Shown: positions 1 to 8,660 of the stretch, one piece after another | How positions within the stretch are numbered: the stretch's first letter is position 1 | Layout: every line of letters starts with the position of its first letter | Assembly: GCF_008364795.1 (NCBI RefSeq) | Contig: NZ_VTTM01000002.1 | Span: 774,590 to 838,589 of the forward strand | Length of the DNA: 64,000 nucleotides | Source: Azospirillum oryzae | GTDB lineage: Bacteria; Pseudomonadota; Alphaproteobacteria; Azospirillales; Azospirillaceae | Reading direction: 5' to 3' | Translations under genes and position numbers: made by a program | The notes under the pieces: generated by a model | Databases searched by the model: none | The model's input: the letters and a program-made list of their open reading frames with translations, nothing else | Told to the model about the DNA's origin: nothing

Positions 1-779
1 GCCATGCCTTCGAGACGGCATCCGGCCGTGACCTGGGCGGGATGTTCAGCCAGTGGGTGGAGCGGCGGGGCGCGCCGATGCTGACCCTGGTCGATGCCCG
101 TGGCGATGGCGACGGTGTGCGGCTGACCTTGCGGCAGGAAGCCGATGCGCCCTATGTGCTGACCGTGCCGGTGCGGCTGGAGACGGCGGCCGGGGTGGAG
201 GAGCATGGCGTCCAATTCGACAGCCGGCAGGCGACGCTGCGCATTCCATCGAAAGCGGAGGTTCGGGCGGTGGCGGTCGACCCCGACTTCGACCTGTTCC
301 GCCGTCTGGCCCCGGGGGAGGCGCCGCCGATCCTGCGCGACGTGACCCTGCGCCCGGGTGCGGATCGGGTGATCGCCGCAGACGGCGAGGCGGCGGAGGC
401 GGCAAGGATGTTGACCGGCCGGTTGATCGACGGCTCCGGTCGCGAGAGTGGCGGCCGGGAGAGTGGCGGTGGAGTGGCGCCGCTGCTGCTGGTCGGCACC
501 GACGCGGCGGTGGCGCGGGAGCTGGAGGCGCGCGGGCTGCCTCCGGTGCCGGCGGAACTGGCCGGCCAGGGCAGCGCGCGGGTGTGGGTGTCGCGCGCGG
601 CGGACGGGCAGACAGCACTGGTGGTGTCGGGTGCCGACGCCGAGGCGCTGCGGGCGCTCGTCCGGCCGCTGCCGCATTATGGGCGGCAGAGTTGGCTGGT
701 CTTCGAGGGCGCGAAGGCGGTGGACCGCGGGGTGTGGGCGGTCGGCGACAGCCCGCTGCGGCGGATGGTGGGGCGGTGA
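1..779 (+). CDS. M1-family metallopeptidase (aminopeptidase N-like), C-terminal part
   Basis: Only the last 258 or so codons are in the window; the frame is open from base 3 and the real start lies upstream. The reading begins in a helix that contains SGRDLGGMFSQWVERRGAP, the signature that follows the catalytic domain of M1 zinc aminopeptidases, and continues as a beta-rich domain with DPDFDLFRRLAPGEAPP, which is typical of the large alphaproteobacterial M1-like proteins. The HExxH zinc site would be upstream and cannot be checked. The stop at 777-779 is followed by only 42 bases before the convergent COG0523 gene. The family call is inferred from these two segments. Confidence 0.75.
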   Translation, partial: HAFETASGRDLGGMFSQWVERRGAPMLTLVDARGDGDGVRLTLRQEADAPYVLTVPVRLETAAGVEEHGVQFDSRQATLRIPSKAEVRAVAVDPDFDLFRRLAPGEAPPILRDVTLRPGADRVIAADGEAAEAARMLTGRLIDGSGRESGGRESGGGVAPLLLVGTDAAVARELEARGLPPVPAELAGQGSARVWVSRAADGQTALVVSGADAEALRALVRPLPHYGRQSWLVFEGAKAVDRGVWAVGDSPLRRMVGR

Positions 780-821
780 GGAAGGGGACTCGGCTGACGA
801 TGCCCCCTTCCCCTGCCGATC

Positions 822-1979
822 CTATTTCCCCTCGCCCCAGACCAGCCCGTTGAACAGCGGTTCGATCACCGGCTGGCCGAGGTCGCGGGTGATGAAGACC
901 AGCTTGGTACGATGGTCGTCGCTGGGCCACTCCTCCAGGCGGACGGGCGGGTGGAACATGTGCTGGACGCCGTGGACGACCACGGGCAGCTCGCTTTCCT
1001 GGACATTCAGCAAGCCCTTCACCCGCAGCAGATTCTCGCCGGCCTGGGCGATCAGTGCCTCCATGAAGTCGACGAAGCCGTTCCAGGGAATCGGCCGGTC
1101 GATCACCATGCAGAACGCTCGGATGTGGTCGTCATGGCGGTTGGCGTCGTGATGATGGTCATGGCCGCAGTCGGGACCGCAATGGTCGCCGTGTTCATGA
1201 TCATGATCGTGGCTGTGGTCATGACCGTGATCGTGATCGTGTTCATGGTGACCATGGTCATGATGCCCGTGCGCCTTTGCCTGCTCGTCGCGATAGGCCT
1301 CCTCGCGCAGCCAGCGGGCGACGTCGGGGCTCTTGGTCTCGGGGTTGTAGAGCCCGGCGTCGAACAGCCTGTTCGGATCAACCTCGCCATGGGCGGCGGG
1401 GATGATCGGGGCGGCCGGGTTGATGGCGGCGAGCCGCTGCATCAGGGCGGCGGTCGCCGCCGGGGTGGCGACGTCGGTCTTGGTCAGGACGATGCGGTCG
1501 GCGACGGCGGCCTGCTTCACGCTTTCCGGCTGGCGGTCGAGCTGGAGCGAGCCGTGTGCCGCGTCCACCGTGGCGATGACGCCGTCCAGGCGGAAGCGCG
1601 CGGCCAGCAGCGGGTCGGACATCAGGGTGTGGATGATCGGGGCGGGGTCGGCCAGCCCGGTCGTCTCCACCACCACCCTGTCGAATTCGGGGATCTCGCC
1701 CTTCACCCGCTTCAGGAACAGGTCGCGCAGCGTATCGACCAGATCGCCGCGGATGGTGCAGCACAGGCAGCCGCTGTCCATCAGCACCATGTTCTCAGAC
1801 GCCTTGGCGACCAGCAGGTGGTCGAGCCCGACCTCGCCGAACTCGTTGATGACGATGGCGGTGCGGGCCATCGCCGGGTTGCGCAGCAGCGCCTGCAGCA
1901 GCGTGGTCTTGCCGCTGCCGAGAAAGCCGGTCAGCACCGAGACGGGAAGACGGGCGGGAGGGGCGGCGGGAGCGCTCAA
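822..1979 (-). CDS. COG0523 (CobW-type) GTPase with His-rich metal-binding loop
   Basis: A 385-residue G3E-family GTPase, the COG0523 group of metallochaperone-like proteins. The N-terminus has the Walker A sequence GFLGSGKTT, then INEFGEVG, the metal-binding CLCC motif, and TKTD for guanine binding. About two thirds along is a run of roughly 50 residues very rich in His and Asp, expected to bind zinc, followed by the CobW C-terminal domain. The start is taken as TTG at 1979, which overlaps the zur stop codon as TTGA and has AGGAGA about 8 bases upstream; no closer ATG exists. Co-transcription with zur points to a role in zinc allocation during zinc limitation rather than cobalamin synthesis. 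The substrate protein is not known. Confidence 0.9.
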   Translation of the reverse strand: MSAPAAPPARLPVSVLTGFLGSGKTTLLQALLRNPAMARTAIVINEFGEVGLDHLLVAKASENMVLMDSGCLCCTIRGDLVDTLRDLFLKRVKGEIPEFDRVVVETTGLADPAPIIHTLMSDPLLAARFRLDGVIATVDAAHGSLQLDRQPESVKQAAVADRIVLTKTDVATPAATAALMQRLAAINPAAPIIPAAHGEVDPNRLFDAGLYNPETKSPDVARWLREEAYRDEQAKAHGHHDHGHHEHDHDHGHDHSHDHDHEHGDHCGPDCGHDHHHDANRHDDHIRAFCMVIDRPIPWNGFVDFMEALIAQAGENLLRVKGLLNVQESELPVVVHGVQHMFHPPVRLEEWPSDDHRTKLVFITRDLGQPVIEPLFNGLVWGEGK

Positions 1980-2446
1980 CGGGGATTCTCCTGACAGGAT
2001 TTGCACAGGCCGCGCACCTCGACGGTGGGGCGCTGGACACGGAAGCCGCGCTCGGCCGCCGCAGCGTCGATGGCGGCGCCGACGCCCGGATCGTCGATCT
2101 CGGCGGCGTCGCCGCAGGCCTCGCACACCAGAAACTGCCCGGAATGGACATCCCCCGGCGCGGCGCAGCCGACATAGGCGTTCAGCGATTCGATGCGGTG
2201 GACCAGCCCCTGTTCGACCAGGAATTCCAGCGCGCGGTAGACGGTCAGCGGCGCCGCCGCCTTGCCGTCCTGCTGGCTGAGATCCTCCAGGATCGCATAG
2301 GCGCCGCGCGGCCGGTGGCTGGACCAAACCAGCTCCAGCACGCGGCGGCGCAACGCGGTCAGCCGCGCCCCCCGTTCGGCGCACAGCGCGTCGGCACGGG
2401 TCAGGGCATCGGCGATGCAGTGGGTATGGTCGTGAAGCGCGGACAT
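1976..2446 (-). CDS. zur: Zur, zinc-responsive Fur-family repressor
   Basis: A 156-residue Fur-family protein with an N-terminal winged helix (residues about 10-85, including LTVYRALEFLVEQGLVHRIES) and a C-terminal dimerisation domain. It holds two CxxC pairs (CEACG and CKSCQ) that form the structural zinc site. The N-terminal HDHTH and absence of Fur-specific sequence, together with its partner COG0523 gene, favour Zur over Fur or PerR. ATG 2446 is chosen because it lies 9 bases after a TATAAA -10 element, so the mRNA may be nearly leaderless. The gene overlaps the COG0523 start by 4 bases. A perfect palindrome on the promoter suggests autoregulation. Confidence 0.9.
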   Translation of the reverse strand: MSALHDHTHCIADALTRADALCAERGARLTALRRRVLELVWSSHRPRGAYAILEDLSQQDGKAAAPLTVYRALEFLVEQGLVHRIESLNAYVGCAAPGDVHSGQFLVCEACGDAAEIDDPGVGAAIDAAAAERGFRVQRPTVEVRGLCKSCQENPR

Positions 2447-2448
2447 GG

Positions 2449-2482
2449 GTGTTACTTTATAACACTCCGCCGGCTGTTGCAA
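2449..2482 (-). promoter_or_regulatory. zur promoter with overlapping Zur-box-like palindrome
   Basis: On the minus strand TTGCAA (2482-2477) and TATAAA (2461-2456) are separated by 15 bases. The palindrome GTGTTA-N5-TAACAC at 2449-2465 covers the -10 element and ends 2 bases before the zur start codon. A bound repressor would block RNA polymerase. The A/T-centred inverted repeat is of the kind bound by Zur in other alphaproteobacteria. Binding itself is inferred. Confidence 0.7.
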
Positions 2483-2493
2483 CGCGCCAAGGG

Positions 2494-2523
2494 AAAAGGC
2501 GGCCCCGGGGGAGGGGCCGCCTT
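2494..2523 (-). terminator. Rho-independent terminator of the photolyase gene
   Basis: Perfect 11-bp stem (AAGGCGGCCCC / GGGGCCGCCTT) with a 6-base loop, followed on the minus strand by TTTT. It lies 124 bases beyond the phrB stop and just upstream of the zur promoter, so it also insulates zur from readthrough. Confidence 0.75.
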
Positions 2524-2646
2524 GTCAGGTGGCGGTCGTTCTTTCTTTTTGGGACGGCGCGACCGCACCGGGCCGCTGCCGGCAGAATAGCGAAGGCGCG
2601 TGACCGTTTGCGGGCGACGCCATGACTCTTCGATGAAGATCGCCGC

Positions 2647-4128
2647 TCAGGTCGCGGCCTCCGCCTTGCCCTTGCGCTCGTTGTAGAGGGACAGCGTGCG
2701 GTCGCGGGCGACGGCATGGTCGATGATCGGGCGTGGATAATCGTCGCCAAGCCGGACGCCGGCCTGCCGCAGCACCTCGGTCGGCGCGGCCCAGGGCTGA
2801 TGGATCCAGCGCGGCGGCAGCCGGTCCAGTTCGGGGACGTACCGGCGGACGTAATCGCCCTGGGGGTCGAACTTCTCGCCCTGCAGGACGGGATTGAAGA
2901 CGCGGAAGAAGGGGGCGGCATCGGCTCCGCAGCCGGCCACCCACTGCCAGTTGCCGGCATTCTGGGCCAAATCGGCATCGACCAGCGTGTCCCAGAACCA
3001 GCGCTCTCCCTCCTGCCAGGGCAGCAGCAGGTCCTTGATCAGAAAGGAGGCGACGATCATCCGCACCCGGTTGTGCATCCAGCCGGTCTCCCACAGCTGG
3101 CGCATGCCGGCATCGACGATGGGATAGCCGGTGCGCCCGCGCTGCCAAGCCTTCAGGCCGGCGGCATCCTCGCGCCACGGAAAATCGGCGAAGCGGCGGT
3201 CGAGCGGGCTGTCGGGCAACTCCGGCGCATGGTGCAGCAGGTGGTATTGGAACTCGCGCCAGCCGATCTCGCGCAGGAAGGCGTCGATGCCGGGCGCCAG
3301 TTCCGGCCGGGCCTCGGCGGCATGGCGGGCGGCATGCCAGACCTGCCGCGGCCCGATCTCCCCGAAGGCCAAATAGGGTGACAGGGCGGAGGTGCTGGCG
3401 CGGTCCGGCCGATCGCGCTCCGTCGCATAGACCCCGACCGGCCCGTCGAGGAAATCGGCGAGATGGGACAGCGCCGCGGTCTCTCCCGGCACCCAGCGCT
3501 TGCGCAGGCCCGCTGCCCAATCGGGCCTTGTCGGCAGCAGGCCCCAGCTTTCGAGCGGGTCGCTGGCCGGTGCGGTGCGCGGCGCTAAGAGATCGGACGG
3601 TACGCGGGTCGGCAGCGGCGGGTTCAGCGTGGCCGACAGATGGCGCCAGAACGGGGTGAAGACCTTGAACGGGCCGCCGCTCTTGTTGCGGACGGTCCAG
3701 GGTTCGGCCAGCAGGCCGGCGTTGAAGCTGCGCGTGTCGATGCCGCGCGCCTTCAGCCGCTCCTTGATCGCCGAATCGCGGGCGGTCTGGGCGGGGGTGT
3801 AGCGGCGGTTCCACAGCACGCACTCCGCCCCCGTCTCCGCGATCAGCGCGTCGAGCACGGCCCCCGGCTCGCCCCGGCGCAGCACCAGCGGCGAGCCGTG
3901 GCGGGCGCAACAGGTGGCGAGCCGTTCCAGACTGCCGTGCAGCCACCAGCGCTGCGCTCCGCCGAGCGTCCATGGATCCAAGGGGGGATCGCCGGTTTCC
4001 TCCTCCAGGATGTAGAGCGGGATGACCGGCGCGCTGCGTTCGGCGGAGGCCTGGGCGGCGGCGGTCAGCGCCGGATTGTCGGCAAGGCGCAGATCGTTGC
4101 GGAACCAGACGATGATGGGGGCGGGCAT
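2647..4128 (-). CDS. phrB: Deoxyribodipyrimidine photolyase
   Basis: A 493-residue cryptochrome/photolyase that repairs UV cyclobutane pyrimidine dimers with blue light. The N-terminal alpha/beta antenna domain starts with IIVWFRNDLRLADNPAL; the C-terminal FAD domain contains GWREFQYHLL, TGYPIVDAGMRQLWETGWMHNR and NWQWVAGCGADAAPFFRVFNP, the FAD and dimer contact segments. Length and motifs fit a class I CPD photolyase. The start ATG follows the family N-terminus closely (MPAPIIVWFR). It is the first of three minus-strand repair genes here (phrB, pdeM, helicase), although the gaps argue for separate transcription. A strong terminator follows at 2494-2523. Confidence 0.95.
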   Translation of the reverse strand: MPAPIIVWFRNDLRLADNPALTAAAQASAERSAPVIPLYILEEETGDPPLDPWTLGGAQRWWLHGSLERLATCCARHGSPLVLRRGEPGAVLDALIAETGAECVLWNRRYTPAQTARDSAIKERLKARGIDTRSFNAGLLAEPWTVRNKSGGPFKVFTPFWRHLSATLNPPLPTRVPSDLLAPRTAPASDPLESWGLLPTRPDWAAGLRKRWVPGETAALSHLADFLDGPVGVYATERDRPDRASTSALSPYLAFGEIGPRQVWHAARHAAEARPELAPGIDAFLREIGWREFQYHLLHHAPELPDSPLDRRFADFPWREDAAGLKAWQRGRTGYPIVDAGMRQLWETGWMHNRVRMIVASFLIKDLLLPWQEGERWFWDTLVDADLAQNAGNWQWVAGCGADAAPFFRVFNPVLQGEKFDPQGDYVRRYVPELDRLPPRWIHQPWAAPTEVLRQAGVRLGDDYPRPIIDHAVARDRTLSLYNERKGKAEAAT

Positions 4129-4195
4129 GCGCGGTGCTCGGTTGGTCTCATCCGGATCCAGCGATATAGGCCGCGCTCACGCTTCGGCCAGAGCA

Positions 4196-4951
4196 TCAGC
4201 GCGCGCGGTCCGGCGACAAACGGGCGCAGGGGAAGCGATAGACCCGGTCGCGCGCCGTCATCAGCACTTCGAAGCCCGGCGCCAGCAGCCCGTCGAAGGC
4301 GGCATCCAGCACGTTCAGCCCGCCGGTGAAGCTGCCGAAGGCCGGCAGGATCAGCTTGGCGCCGTCATGGACGAAGCAGCGTTCGCGCACCCGCCGCCCG
4401 GCCAGTGCCACGGCGGCGGCCGGATGCAGGTGTCCCGACAATTCGCCCACCGCGCCCGCCTGCGCCTCGTGCCGGAAGGTCAGGGGGCCGACCGACAGTT
4501 CCGCCGCCACCCGGCCGCCGAAGCCCTGCGGCGGTTCGGGGTCGTGGTTGCCGGTGATCCACACCCAGTCGGCGACGGCGGCGGTCAGTCCGCACAGCCG
4601 CTCCACGTCGGCGGCATCCATCCGCTCCGCCGCGCGGCGGTCGTGGAAGCTGTCGCCCAGGCACAGCACGCGCGCCGGCCGGATTTGCGCGATCAACTCC
4701 GCCAGCCGGTCCAACGTCGCCCGCGTGTCGTAGGGCGGCAGCATCCGGCCGCGCGCGGCGAAGGCCGATCCCTTCTCCAGATGCAGGTCGGCGACGGCGA
4801 GGATGCCTTCCTCCGGCCAAAGCAGCGCGCCCGACGGATCGGCCAGCAGGTCGGCACCGCGGAAGGTCAGGGCGGCGCGGCTGTCGTCGCCCTGACAGGC
4901 AGAGCCGTGAGCTTGGGAGGAAGCTGACAACATTCGTTTACCGGCGATCAT
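4196..4951 (-). CDS. pdeM: Ligase-associated DNA damage response phosphoesterase PdeM
   Basis: A calcineurin-like metallophosphoesterase of about 251 residues. Metal-binding motifs appear in order: VADLHLEKG (Dx H), LGDSFHDR, TGNHDPEP (GNHD) and SGHLHPAA (GHxH). This subfamily is conserved beside an Lhr-like DEXH helicase, an ATP-dependent DNA ligase and an exonuclease. Here the helicase is the next minus-strand gene, but the FeSII-like ferredoxin gene lies between them on the other strand, and no ligase is visible. Start ATG 4951 is chosen; ATG 4933 is an alternative and neither has a clear ribosome site. Its biochemical role in repair is inferred from the family. Confidence 0.85.
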   Translation of the reverse strand: MIAGKRMLSASSQAHGSACQGDDSRAALTFRGADLLADPSGALLWPEEGILAVADLHLEKGSAFAARGRMLPPYDTRATLDRLAELIAQIRPARVLCLGDSFHDRRAAERMDAADVERLCGLTAAVADWVWITGNHDPEPPQGFGGRVAAELSVGPLTFRHEAQAGAVGELSGHLHPAAAVALAGRRVRERCFVHDGAKLILPAFGSFTGGLNVLDAAFDGLLAPGFEVLMTARDRVYRFPCARLSPDRAR

Positions 4952-5057
4952 CGGAAATGGCCAATATCCATGAAATTTTTGTGGGCATGATGTTTGCAGC
5001 CGGACGGGCCACCGCCGTGGAGGCATGGCGGATCACAACCATACCCGGAGGATACCC

Positions 5058-5441
5058 ATGGCCACAGTGACGTTCACCGGCCTGAACATGCCCAAGGACA
5101 TGACCGTCTACGCGGTCGCCGGCGACACCGGCACTCTGCTGGCGCTGGCGAAGAAGCACGACATCCCGATTCCGTTCCAGTGCCAGGACGGCGAGTGCGG
5201 GTCCTGCCTCGTCAAGGTGACCTATCTGGACGGGAAGACTCCGATGGCGATCGACCTGACCGAAAAGGAGAAAGTTACCCTGTCCGTCAACGGCAAGCTG
5301 AACAGGGACCTGTTGGAGGCGGCCGAGAACGCCCACCGCCCGCCGCCCTACCGTCTGGCCTGCCAGTTCATCGTCCGTGACGAGACCATTCTTGTCGAGT
5401 TCAGCGGCGAGCCGGGGGTGGAGCCGGAGCTGCGCAAGTAA
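5058..5441 (+). CDS. FeSII (Shethna protein II)-like 2Fe-2S ferredoxin
   Basis: A 127-residue plant-type ferredoxin. Cluster ligands are in CQDGECGSC (CX4CX2C) near residue 50 and the distant Cys in RLACQ. Beyond the ferredoxin fold it matches, from memory, the layout of the Azotobacter FeSII protein: CQDGxCGSCLVKVTxLDG, a 'TxKEK' segment and insertion before PPxYRLACQ, then a LVEFSGEPG tail. FeSII binds nitrogenase and shields it from oxygen in a reversible complex. ATG 5058 is preceded by GGAGG at 8 bases; an upstream in-frame ATG at 5025 lacks a site. It sits alone, on the opposite strand to flanking repair genes. Cluster-binding is sure; the nitrogenase-protection role is inference. Confidence 0.8.
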   Translation: MATVTFTGLNMPKDMTVYAVAGDTGTLLALAKKHDIPIPFQCQDGECGSCLVKVTYLDGKTPMAIDLTEKEKVTLSVNGKLNRDLLEAAENAHRPPPYRLACQFIVRDETILVEFSGEPGVEPELRK

Positions 5442-5464
5442 CCTGCGGTCGGCATGGGGCGGTG

Positions 5465-7978
5465 TCACAACGACAACCGTCCCTGCTGCGGGCACCCCGT
5501 TTCCGATTTTCCAGCCCGTGGCGGAGCCAATTCCGGCATCGCCTCCGCCAGCAGCTCGGCCTCGGCGGCGGCGAGCAGTTCGTCGGTGGCGCTGCCGTCC
5601 ACCCGCTCGCGCCCGATCTCCAGGATCACCGGCACCGCCAGCGGGGAGATGCGGTCGAGGTCCTTGTGGGTGATGCGCCCGCGCACCCGCGCCAGGAAAT
5701 CGGACAGGCGGCGGATGTCGGTCAGCCCGCCCGCCGCATCGGCCCGCGTCGCCCGCAGCATCACATGGCCGGGGTCGTGCTTGCGCAGCACGTCATAGAT
5801 CAGGTCGGAGGAGAAGGTGACCTGCCGCCCGGTCTTCTCCTGCCCCGGATGGCGGCGGTCGATCACCCCGGCGATCAGTGCCACATTGCGGAAGGTCCGT
5901 CGCAGCATCGACGATTCGTCCATCCAGGCTTCCAGGTCGTCGCCCAGCATGTCCTGGTCGAACAGCGCGTCCATGTCGGTGCCCATATCCTGGGGAGAGC
6001 GCAACGACCACACCGCCAGCACATAGTCGGTGGCGACGAAGCCCAGCGGTCCCAGACCGAAGCGCTCCATCCGCCGGGTCAGCAGCATGCCCAGAGTCTG
6101 GTGCGCATTCCGCCCCTCGAACGCATAGGCGACGAGGAAGCGCTTGCCGGCCTTGGGGAAGGTCTCCACCAGCAGCCCATCGCGATTCGGCAGGACCGAG
6201 CGGTAACGCTGCAGCCGCAGCCATTCCCGCACATCCTCCGGCAGCCCGTCCCACTGGCGCGGATCGGCCAGCATGGCGCGCACACGCTCGGCCAGATGGG
6301 TGGTCAGCGGCAGCCGCCCGCCGGCATAGGCGGGAACCTTCGGATCGCCGGTGCCGCCCTTGGCGACCTGCGCCTCCATCTCGCGCACGCCGAGGAACTT
6401 CAACAACTGTCCGGCGAACAGGAAGGTGTCGCCGGAGGTCAGGCCCTGGATGAAATATTCCTCCACCTCGCCCAGCACCGGACCGCGGTTCAGGCGGACG
6501 CGCAACAGCGCCTCCTGCGTGATGGTGCCGACATTCATGCGGTACTGCCGCGCCACCGCCGGGCCGGCCACCGCCATCCGTCCGTCCTCGCGCAGCTTCA
6601 GACGCTGGAACCGCTCATAGGCGCCGAGCGCGTAGCCGCCGGTGGCGACGAAATCCAGCACGTCGTCGAACTCGTCGCGGGTCATCGCGGCGTAGGGGGC
6701 GGCGGAGACCACCTCGTCATACAGCTCGTCGGCCAGGAAGGGCGCGGCGCAGGCCATGCCGAGCAGATGCTGGGCCAGCACGTCCAGCCCGCCCGGCCGC
6801 GGCGCCTCGCCATCCAGCGTGTGGTCGTGCACCGCCTCCAACGCGGCGCGGCATTCCAGCACCTCGAAGCGGTTGGCGGGGACCAGCAGGGCGCGGCTGG
6901 GCTCGTCCAGCCGGTGGTTGGCGCGCCCGATGCGCTGGACCAGCCGGCTCGACCCCTTCGGTGCGCCGATCTGCACCACGAGGTCGACCGCCGCCCAGTC
7001 GATGCCGAGATCGAGCGAGGAGGTGGCGACCACCGCCCGCAGTTCACCGCGCGCCATGGCGCCTTCGACCTTGCGGCGCTGCTCCACCGCCAGAGAGCCG
7101 TGGTGGAGCGCGATGGGAAGGTTGTCGTCGTTGACCCGCCACAGCGCCTGGAACACCAGCTCGGCCTGGGCGCGGGTGTTGACGAACAGCAGGGTGGTGC
7201 GCTGGCGGCGGATGCGCTCGTAGATCTCTTTCATGGCGTGCATCGCCATGTGGCCGGCCCAGGGCACCCGCTCCTGCGAGGTCAGGATCTCCACCTCCGC
7301 CTGGGCGCCGCTGCGACCCATCACAAGCCGAACGTCGTCGGAGTCGGTTCCGTCATGCCGGCCGCGGCGGGACAGCCAGGCCAGCAGCCGCTCCGGCTCC
7401 GCCACCGTTGCCGACAACCCGACCCGTCGGGCGGCGGGGGCGAGCCGCGACAGCCGGGCCAGACCCAGCGCCAGCAGGTCGCCGCGCTTGGTGCCGGCCA
7501 GCGCATGCAGCTCGTCGATGATGACACAGCGGAGGTTGCGGAACAGCCGGTCGGCGTCGGTGTAGGACAGCAGCAGCGCCAGGCTTTCCGGCGTCGTCAT
7601 CAGCATGTGCGGCGGGTGGGTGCGCTGGCGCCTGCGCTTGGCCTCCGGAGTATCGCCGGTGCGGGTTTCCGCGCGGATCGGCAGCCGCATCTCGGCGATG
7701 GGCTGTTCGAGGTTGCGCTGGATATCGACCGCCAGAGCCTTCAGCGGCGAGATGTAGAGGGTGTGCAGCCCCTCGCGCGGCCGTTCGGCCAGCTCGATCA
7801 GCGAGGGCAGGAAGCCGGCCAGCGTCTTGCCGCCGCCGGTGGGGGCGATCAGCAGGGCGCTTTCACCCCGTTCCGCCGCCTCCACCATGGCGACCTGATG
7901 CGGGTGCGGCGCCCAGCCGCGCGACCGGAACCACGCGGCGACGTTGGGCGGGATCGGGGCAGGGGAGGGTACATCCAT
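5465..7978 (-). CDS. Ligase-associated DNA damage response DEXH-box helicase (Lhr-like)
   Basis: An 837-residue superfamily 2 helicase. Motif I is APTGGGKT (residues 45-52), motif II DELH (155-158), motif III SAT, then the second RecA domain with LALHHGSLA, VVATSSLDLGIDW and QRIGRANH. An Lhr-type winged-helix and core C-terminal region follows, to about residue 800. Bacterial homologues of this length are annotated as partners of PdeM, an ATP-dependent DNA ligase and an exonuclease. pdeM lies 514 bases further on in the same orientation, so the pair is conserved though interrupted. The start at ATG 7978 fits the family N-terminus (helix before the Q-motif). The DNA substrate is not defined by sequence. 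Confidence 0.9.
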   Translation of the reverse strand: MDVPSPAPIPPNVAAWFRSRGWAPHPHQVAMVEAAERGESALLIAPTGGGKTLAGFLPSLIELAERPREGLHTLYISPLKALAVDIQRNLEQPIAEMRLPIRAETRTGDTPEAKRRRQRTHPPHMLMTTPESLALLLSYTDADRLFRNLRCVIIDELHALAGTKRGDLLALGLARLSRLAPAARRVGLSATVAEPERLLAWLSRRGRHDGTDSDDVRLVMGRSGAQAEVEILTSQERVPWAGHMAMHAMKEIYERIRRQRTTLLFVNTRAQAELVFQALWRVNDDNLPIALHHGSLAVEQRRKVEGAMARGELRAVVATSSLDLGIDWAAVDLVVQIGAPKGSSRLVQRIGRANHRLDEPSRALLVPANRFEVLECRAALEAVHDHTLDGEAPRPGGLDVLAQHLLGMACAAPFLADELYDEVVSAAPYAAMTRDEFDDVLDFVATGGYALGAYERFQRLKLREDGRMAVAGPAVARQYRMNVGTITQEALLRVRLNRGPVLGEVEEYFIQGLTSGDTFLFAGQLLKFLGVREMEAQVAKGGTGDPKVPAYAGGRLPLTTHLAERVRAMLADPRQWDGLPEDVREWLRLQRYRSVLPNRDGLLVETFPKAGKRFLVAYAFEGRNAHQTLGMLLTRRMERFGLGPLGFVATDYVLAVWSLRSPQDMGTDMDALFDQDMLGDDLEAWMDESSMLRRTFRNVALIAGVIDRRHPGQEKTGRQVTFSSDLIYDVLRKHDPGHVMLRATRADAAGGLTDIRRLSDFLARVRGRITHKDLDRISPLAVPVILEIGRERVDGSATDELLAAAEAELLAEAMPELAPPRAGKSETGCPQQGRLSL

Positions 7979-8084
7979 GGCGGTCGGACTGTAAATGATC
8001 GCCTGGAACGGAGAAAGAACGAATTGGAACTGGCAACCGGCGTGATCGTGGGAGTGTGATGGTCTCCGCCGGCAGCTTGGCTGG

Positions 8085-8519
8085 TCACCAGCGCTGACCT
8101 GCCGGCACCTCGATTTCCTTCAACCCCAGAGCGGCGGCCATTTCCTTCCGGGTGGCCAGCCGGATGTCCCTGACCATCAGGAAACCCCGGATCATCGCGC
8201 CGATTCCGTACGCACCGGCCTCGTTGGATTTGATGATTACCTGCGTCGGATGGCGGGTTTCGCCCTTGAAATCTTCCGATTCGAAATTGATGAAATTGTC
8301 AGGGTTGGCCACGACCGTTGTGTAATGTTCTCCGAAATCGAAAGCGAGCAAAATCCTGTCCTTCATGATCCCCTTGCCGGGGCGATAAGCGCTGTTCTTG
8401 TCAAAGACCCAGAACGCCTTATCCGATGAACGACCGCCATAAGAGTAGGTCAGCTTTTTATTTTTGTAATTCGGGATATCGGGCGAATTGGCGTCCGTCC
8501 AGCGATAGACATAGGTCAT
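8085..8519 (-). CDS. Hypothetical protein, compositionally atypical
   Basis: A 144-residue soluble protein with no domain I recognise. ATG 8519 is chosen over ATG 8531 because GGGGGA lies 5 bases before it. The sequence is rich in aromatic residues and Lys (for example YRWTDANSPDIPNYKNKK) and has no signal or membrane segment. Its codons contain noticeably more A and T than its neighbours, and it stands alone between the helicase and panB, so recent acquisition is plausible. Nothing around it suggests a function. It may be a small phage- or effector-related protein, but that is a guess. Confidence 0.7.
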   Translation of the reverse strand: MTYVYRWTDANSPDIPNYKNKKLTYSYGGRSSDKAFWVFDKNSAYRPGKGIMKDRILLAFDFGEHYTTVVANPDNFINFESEDFKGETRHPTQVIIKSNEAGAYGIGAMIRGFLMVRDIRLATRKEMAAALGLKEIEVPAGQRW

Positions 8520-8660
8520 GGCATCCCCCATTGCTTAATGACGCATGCCACGATTAGGCAGGGGATAACCTTTGGTGTGCAACCGTTATGAATTGTGGCG
8601 AACCGCCTTGGTCAGCATTGAGGTTATTTCTCCGATGCGGCCCGTCTAATAAAGTGCGCG

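Noticed and set aside
1140..1300. Tandem repeat DNA in the COG0523 gene
   Set aside because: The repetitive catg/atga pattern simply encodes the His/Asp-rich metal-binding loop.
1979..2384. N-terminal extension of the COG0523 gene up to 2384
   Set aside because: The extension lies in another frame of zur and has no conserved sequence; TTG 1979 has a proper ribosome site.
5462..8059. An 865-codon plus-strand frame opposite the helicase
   Set aside because: Shadow of the DEXH helicase, whose motifs are unambiguous on the minus strand.
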